A stretch of 64,000 nt of DNA from Acephala macrosclerotiorum (taxonomy: Eukaryota > Ascomycota > Leotiomycetes > Helotiales > Mollisiaceae): contig MU119211.1 of assembly GCA_014904845.1 (NCBI GenBank), forward strand, positions 540,156 to 604,155. Reading direction: 5' to 3'. A model generated the notes under the pieces. The model did not search any database, was not told the DNA's origin, and saw only the letters and a program-made list of their open reading frames with translations. Position 1 is the stretch's first letter, and each line of letters begins with the position of its first letter. Shown here piece by piece: positions 59,620 through 64,000 of the stretch. Both the position numbers and the translations under genes were made by a program.

Positions 59620-60558
59620 ATGATCACACGGTTGCCAACACGGATATTGTCAATACCTTCGACGCTGAGACCATCGTCGCGGTCTGCAGTAAGATGTATA
59701 CACCACATTAAGTCCCGGCCTGCTCCATTACGACAACTCGATGGCAGATATCAACATGCTCGAACCTACTCTACCCCACCACCTCCTCCTCCTCTCCCGA
59801 ATGAAGCCCCAAAACCCATCGATCTACGATCTCAATTCTCAGATGCCCCTCCACCTCCCCCTCCCCCTGCTCAGCCGGGACCCGAGCGCTCTCTAAGACC
59901 GTACATCTACGCAACCCTCTTCTTCATGGCCGGTCTCGCAGTTGGCCAATACGTACGCCTCGTCCTCGCACCACCACCTCTCCCACCAGCCGGAACAAAA
60001 GAAGATGAACTCATGGTTGAATACCTCCAAAAACAAGCTGAACACCTCCCAATCGTCCAATCCCTTTCCAGCGACCCAAAATGGACACACCACGACGCCT
60101 ACACCTCCCTCCCCGAACACGAACGTTCCCACCGCCTCACAACCGGTCCATTAGCAGGCGCACGAGCAATAGGTGGCTACCAACGCATATTCTTCAACCA
60201 AGAATCTGGGGAGACGATAACAGTGATTTGGTTCGGAGGCGCGATTGCAGGCTGGCCTGGTGTTACGCATGGTGGGGTTATAGCTACGATATTTGATGAG
60301 AGCATGGGGAGGTGTGCGATTCGACAATTTCCTGCGAACACGGGAGTCACGGCGAATCTGGAGTTGAATTATTTGAAGCCGGTGATTACGAATTCGTTCT
60401 ATATTATAAGAGCAGTGCCAGATCAAGGGGCGACGGATAAGAAGTGTTGGGTGAGTGCGAGGTTGGAGACTCTCGAGGGAAGGGTGTGTGTTGAGGCTAA
60501 GGCGCTGTTTGTTGTTCCGAAGAAGTTTCAGACGAGGAAGATTGGGGGGCAGTTTTGA
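59620..60558 (+). CDS. Mitochondrial hotdog-fold thioesterase-like protein (UPF0644/FMP10-like)
   Basis: This is a single-exon gene of 312 residues. The N-terminus is a mitochondrial-type presequence (MITRLPTRILSIPSTLRPSS, rich in Arg and Ser, with RTYS near 49-52). It is followed by two polyproline runs (PPPPPPLP and PPPPPPPAQ) and one membrane helix at about 95-115 (YIYATLFFMAGLAVGQYVRLVL). The C-terminal half is a 4HBT/PaaI-type hotdog domain: GGAIAGWPGVTHGGVIATIF followed by DES (the active-site-like segment), then NLELNYLKPVI, and the ending KALFVVPK. By this layout it is an inner-membrane anchored acyl-thioesterase-like protein of the fungal UPF0644 group, to which yeast FMP10 belongs. 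Catalytic activity has not been shown from sequence alone. Confidence 0.9.
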   Translation: MITRLPTRILSIPSTLRPSSRSAVRCIHHIKSRPAPLRQLDGRYQHARTYSTPPPPPPLPNEAPKPIDLRSQFSDAPPPPPPPAQPGPERSLRPYIYATLFFMAGLAVGQYVRLVLAPPPLPPAGTKEDELMVEYLQKQAEHLPIVQSLSSDPKWTHHDAYTSLPEHERSHRLTTGPLAGARAIGGYQRIFFNQESGETITVIWFGGAIAGWPGVTHGGVIATIFDESMGRCAIRQFPANTGVTANLELNYLKPVITNSFYIIRAVPDQGATDKKCWVSARLETLEGRVCVEAKALFVVPKKFQTRKIGGQF

Positions 60559-61217
60559 GGGTGGTGGGGATCAGCCTGGAAGAGGCTCTGTACATTGCAT
60601 GTTTGAGTATGGATCAAGTGATGCTGTCTTGAGGATGGATGGCAACATCAGTCATTTGCATTTGCAAGCGAATATATCTGCATTGCCTGTGATTTTAGAC
60701 TGTTATTCTGCTCGAGATGTTAGGTGTTTGCGGTGTCAAGTGGTGCCGTCTCATGGTGATAGAAACCACAGTTTCCATATATTTGGATGACGGGAGGGCT
60801 ACTGCACATCAGCCACCCTTCGTAACTTAAATAGTGTTATCTTATCAATCAGTTTTCGATCGGCATCGAATAGCTTTCTTCAACGTCATTGGGTTCCCGA
60901 ACATTTCCTGCCATTCGCTCCTGTAAGTACGGAGTTCAGTTCTCGCGAACTCCGCACTTGCCTTATTGCCTATTTCTCCACATATGAGAAAGGAGTCAAG
61001 GACACAAACTCTATTTCCAAACTCCAGTGAGTCACATAGCTCACGATGACGCATTTCTTGGTCTTAAGTCCATTCTCCGAGCTAATTATCCGAAGTGAGT
61101 TTTCCGAGATCGATTGTCCGTCCACCAGATCATGTGTTTGTCGTCGGCACCGACAGCGTGCTAAATCGTTGCCTACAGTCTATATAATGATCAAAGTGCT
61201 CCCAAAACTGTCTCGGA
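60559..61217. other. Intergenic region upstream of the O-methyltransferase
   Basis: This region holds the 3' end of the hotdog gene and the promoter of the methyltransferase. A plus-strand ATG at 61187 opens a different frame overlapping the methyltransferase start (see findings). Nothing else is supported. Confidence 0.45.
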
Positions 61218-62018
61218 ATGCAAGTCCAACGCGTTGTCAGATCCAGAATTCCTTTACCAAGAATCAGCCATTCAGTTCCCTCTTCTCAAAAGCTCTCAAG
61301 GCCCGCTATTCAAACTCCAACTGCCATTATGCCAGCTCACGAATTCAAAGCTTCGGAATATACCAAGTTCGACTCCGTCAACGCATGGATCGAAACCTCC
61401 CTCGTCAAACAAGATGCCAGCCTCACTTCCTGTCTCGAAGCAAACACAGCCGCTCAACTTGACGCCATCGACGTCGCTCCCAACGAAGGTAAATTCCACT
61501 ACCTCCTCGCCAAAATGAACAAAGTCAAGCGAGTCCTTGAGATCGGTACCCTGGGCGGCTACTCAGCTATCTGGTTTGCTAAAGCGGTTGCTCCAGTCGG
61601 TGGAAGAGTCGTCACTCTCGAACTTGAGCCTGAACATGCTAAAGTTGCGAAATCGAACATCGCTAGTGCTGGGTTTGCGGATGTGGTTGAGGTTCGAGTT
61701 GGGAAGGCTCTTGAGACGTTGAAGCAGATGAAGGAGGATGGTGAGGAGGGATTTGATTATGTGTTCATTGATGCGGATAAGGTGAATAATGAGGGGTATT
61801 TGAAGTACGCGTTGGAGTTTGCTCATGTTGGGACGGTCATTGTTGTTGATAATGTGGTGAGGCAGGGGAAGGTTCTTGAGGATAGGGATGAGGATTCTGA
61901 GGGGGTGAGAAAGGCGTTTGAGTTTTTGAAGGAGAGTAAGAGGGTGGAGTGTACGGCTTTGCAAACGTTAGGGCCGAAGGGTTGGGATGGATTTGTTGTT
62001 GCGATTGTTGTGGAGTGA
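61218..62018 (+). CDS. Class I SAM-dependent O-methyltransferase (CCoAOMT/COMT-like)
   Basis: The product transfers methyl from S-adenosylmethionine to a catechol-type hydroxyl in this family; the fungal substrate is unknown. It is a single exon of 266 residues from the first in-frame ATG, or 229 from the ATG at 61329 (MPAHEFKASEYTKFD), which fits the family length better. Motifs in order are the SAM loop VLEIGTLGGYSAIWFAKAVA, the acidic ribose contact RVVTLELEPEHAKVAKSNI, the metal and catalytic region GFDYVFIDADKVNNEGYLKY, and GTVIVVDNVVRQGKV. Asp in FIDAD and the Asp-Asn of VVDNV are the usual divalent-metal ligands. The end is TLGPKGWDGFVVAIVVE. The 37 residues before the second ATG are basic and could be a mitochondrial presequence used from the longer start. 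No secondary-metabolite cluster surrounds it. Confidence 0.93.
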   Translation: MQVQRVVRSRIPLPRISHSVPSSQKLSRPAIQTPTAIMPAHEFKASEYTKFDSVNAWIETSLVKQDASLTSCLEANTAAQLDAIDVAPNEGKFHYLLAKMNKVKRVLEIGTLGGYSAIWFAKAVAPVGGRVVTLELEPEHAKVAKSNIASAGFADVVEVRVGKALETLKQMKEDGEEGFDYVFIDADKVNNEGYLKYALEFAHVGTVIVVDNVVRQGKVLEDRDEDSEGVRKAFEFLKESKRVECTALQTLGPKGWDGFVVAIVVE

Positions 62019-63407
62019 AGGAGATCATGCAAGGCTTACGGTGTTGGCGTTTTGTTTCTGGAAGTTTGCGCGGGCGGATGAAATTATCTCGAGAATGATC
62101 GTCGTTATTTTGTCCTTGGGTTACTCCGCCATTGAATTGGGTTGAGCTTTGTGCTATTGCCACCTTCAAAAATCTATCTTTCTCCACCATCCGTCTTCTT
62201 CTCATTGCCATTTTCGAAGGTGAGGCCCAGTGGTTGAATGGAAGACGTTTTCAGCTTTGCTCCTCATACTCGGGCTCTGAGGTCGGTTTAGGCTCACTAG
62301 GTGGAGTCTTTGCTTCTGTGGTCGCGCAAGAATGTCAGGTGCAATGTTTTTGACATGTAAACATAAGGTTTTAACATCCAGATTATCTAGCAATAAAGAT
62401 GATACTAAGATGACCAAGAAATCTCCGAACTACAGTACCAAGACAGTAGCCAATACTTGTTATAAGCTCAACACATGTCCAAGAAGTCAGCTGATAAATC
62501 ACCGTTCAGCCAAACATCAATCGCTTCCCCATGGATAAGTCCTAGAACATAGTCGGATAGACCGATCTTCCACAAGCCATCCTCAAATCACACGAATGAC
62601 TGCCAACATCACCCACAAAACTCCCGGTAATGCCACCTTCCAATTATGCGTCATATTTTGGACGCGCTTGTTGGGGACAACTCAAGCATGCTTGTTGCAG
62701 ATAGCGAGAATGTTTACAAGAACCTCATTGGTCGAATTACTGCACACCTGATTGAAAAGGACTTGTTAGTTGCTCTTGATCCGGACATTGCAAAAGTGTA
62801 TCAAATCGATTCGCTTGATTTTGACACTTTGCGATCCCTTCATCATTCCAAGGCAGAGAGCTACCCTTGGCCTGGAATTTATATAGCTCTCTGAGAGTCT
62901 GCTTCGTGGGAGAGGTTGAGTCGCGTTGGGTAACTTGCGTCATGTGTGTGTCCACACCGCTGCTGGGCTCGAGAGTCGAGAAGAGGCGGGGCCCCGCCGT
63001 GGCCCATCACCACTTCTATACATAGTAATACTATTAATTAAGAATTATTGCTGAAGGCCGTTCGCATGCAGAGAGTACTGATTCTTCGTCTGTATGAGGT
63101 GCGGATTACGCCCGGCGAGGCGAGTCCACGTGATGCGCACCTTCATTTGAAAACATCCTAAAAACAAACAAAAGTAGGGATTTAATTGAGCAAACGTGTT
63201 GATTTCCTTAGAGGAATAGTGCATGTTAATCAATTAAGGGGAAATTGAAGAGATATAATATAATTGAAAAAATCCCGTATTTAGCCAGGAGCTATGCCTA
63301 AATAAGAAAGACCAGGTGATGGAAAGCGGGTTAAATTCCGCTCATTCGGCTCATCCTCTATGAAAGTTATATAATACAAAGTATGAAAGTTCATTAGATA
63401 AATAATG

Positions 63408-63535
63408 GGAGGATGGCCGAGTGGTTATGGCGTGTGGCTCAAGATACGATATCGTATCTTTCTGATTTAAAAATCAGTGAGACTTCTCATAGGATTTTCC
63501 TGCAGGGGTTCGAATGTATGTTCTGCATATAACAA
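63408..63535 (+). tRNA. Class II tRNA-like relic (Leu/Ser type), probably a pseudogene
   Basis: The internal promoter boxes of a tRNA gene are present: an A box TGGCCGAGTGG at 63414 and a B box GGTTCGAATGT at 63507, with the G-T-T-A D-loop continuation seen in Leu and Ser tRNAs. CTCAAGA after the D arm could be a CAA anticodon loop, but its stem has no 3' partner. The T stem (AGGGG against GTATG) and the acceptor stem do not pair. Between the boxes lie a perfect palindrome and a second hairpin (CTGAT-TTAAAA-ATCAG). A T-run at 63588-63597 could end polymerase III transcription. The spacing suits a class II tRNA with an insertion, but folding fails, so I call it a relic. Confidence 0.35.
63441..63460. 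repeat. Perfect 20-bp palindrome
   Basis: AAGATACGATATCGTATCTT equals its own reverse complement over all 20 bases. It is followed directly by the hairpin CTGAT-TTAAAA-ATCAG (63462-63477), and both are enclosed by CTCA (63438-63441) and TGAG (63478-63481), so the transcript could form a three-way junction. It sits inside the tRNA-like relic. Confidence 0.85.
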
Positions 63536-64000
63536 AAATTAGATGTGGTTCTAACAAATAAATAGCCCCTTCCTCTCATCAAACAGATTTTTTTTTTCTT
63601 TTTCGTTATTTACTTATTTATACCTTTTTTGGTCTGTGTGTGTGGCCTTGATTGCCGAAGCGACGATAAGAGTCAAGCGAGCGGGGAGGCTGCACTAATA
63701 TTCACGTGGGAGTGGACCAAAGGGGATCCAAAATCTCTAGACCAACAGGCATTATGAAGGATTTTATTTAGATAATATAGAACTTATAATCGACTCGCGA
63801 AGGGACCAGAAGAGGATCCCCTCAGCATAATCCTGCTCTGGCATCGCGAAACTGGATGGTGACAGGTTCTGTGCGCCTACCAGAGAAGTATTTGCTAGTA
63901 GCCTGCAGAACTGGTGCAGACTTTGACAGTGAACAGCTGGGGAAAAGCTGGGGCTAAAGTCCTTGAAATCGGTTTCTTAAAAGTGAAGAGCATTATTTCT

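Larger units (their letters stand above)
62019..64000. other. AT-rich end of the window
   Basis: There is no supported protein gene. A plus-strand frame of 82 codons at 62646-62894 (MRHILDALVGDNSSMLVADS onward) has coding-like composition but no domain and no upstream exon that I can place. A GC-rich inverted patch (GGGGCCCCG) lies at 62991. From about 63000 the sequence is AT-rich and contains the tRNA-like relic. Confidence 0.4.

Noticed and set aside
1..64000. CRISPR arrays, rRNA genes, integrase or reverse-transcriptase genes, viral genes
   Set aside because: I looked for regular short repeats, conserved rRNA segments and the catalytic motifs of these enzymes and saw none; the window is ordinary fungal nuclear DNA in this respect.

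Overview
This window reads as nuclear DNA of a filamentous ascomycete (Pezizomycotina; Leotiomycetes-like by gene content, which is inference). Genes are broken by short introns (about 47-87 nt) with GTATGT or GTAAGT-type donors, there are no operons, and the proteins belong to fungal families: DUF6594, FAS1, cry-DASH, ArsH, OSBP and glutamate decarboxylase.

Layout. From 1 to 19 kb there is a gene-poor tract with three paralogous DUF6594 membrane-protein genes, all on the minus strand and about 8.2 kb apart. They share intron positions and phases, and they sit inside diverged tandem copies of a larger segment. From 19 to 24 kb I see nothing certain except one small ORF. From 24.4 to 29.8 kb there are two intact minus-strand genes: an ATP12-type F1-ATPase assembly chaperone and a long oxysterol-binding protein (ankyrin, PH, FFAT, ORD). 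From 30 to 46 kb almost everything recognisable is broken. There is a secreted cysteine-rich, single-pass membrane protein gene with a nonsense codon. There is a DHA2-type MFS transporter pseudogene with stops, frameshifts and a clean internal inversion of about 345 bp. Two unidentified gene relics and a short inverted-repeat (MITE-like) element complete this zone. From 46 to 62 kb there is a gene-rich block: cry-DASH with an RGG tail, a two-domain fasciclin protein, a glutamate decarboxylase with an in-frame TAA in an otherwise well-preserved gene, a GNAT acetyltransferase, ArsH, a mitochondrial hotdog thioesterase-like protein and a CCoAOMT-type O-methyltransferase. The last 2 kb is AT-rich and holds a tRNA-like relic with a perfect 20-bp palindrome.

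The genes do not form one pathway. The ordinary ones are scattered housekeeping, stress and light-response functions. The unusual content is the DUF6594 tandem array and the 36-45 kb zone of decaying genes. Exon structures were worked out by hand from splice signals, reading phase and family resemblance. Nothing was checked against a database or transcripts.
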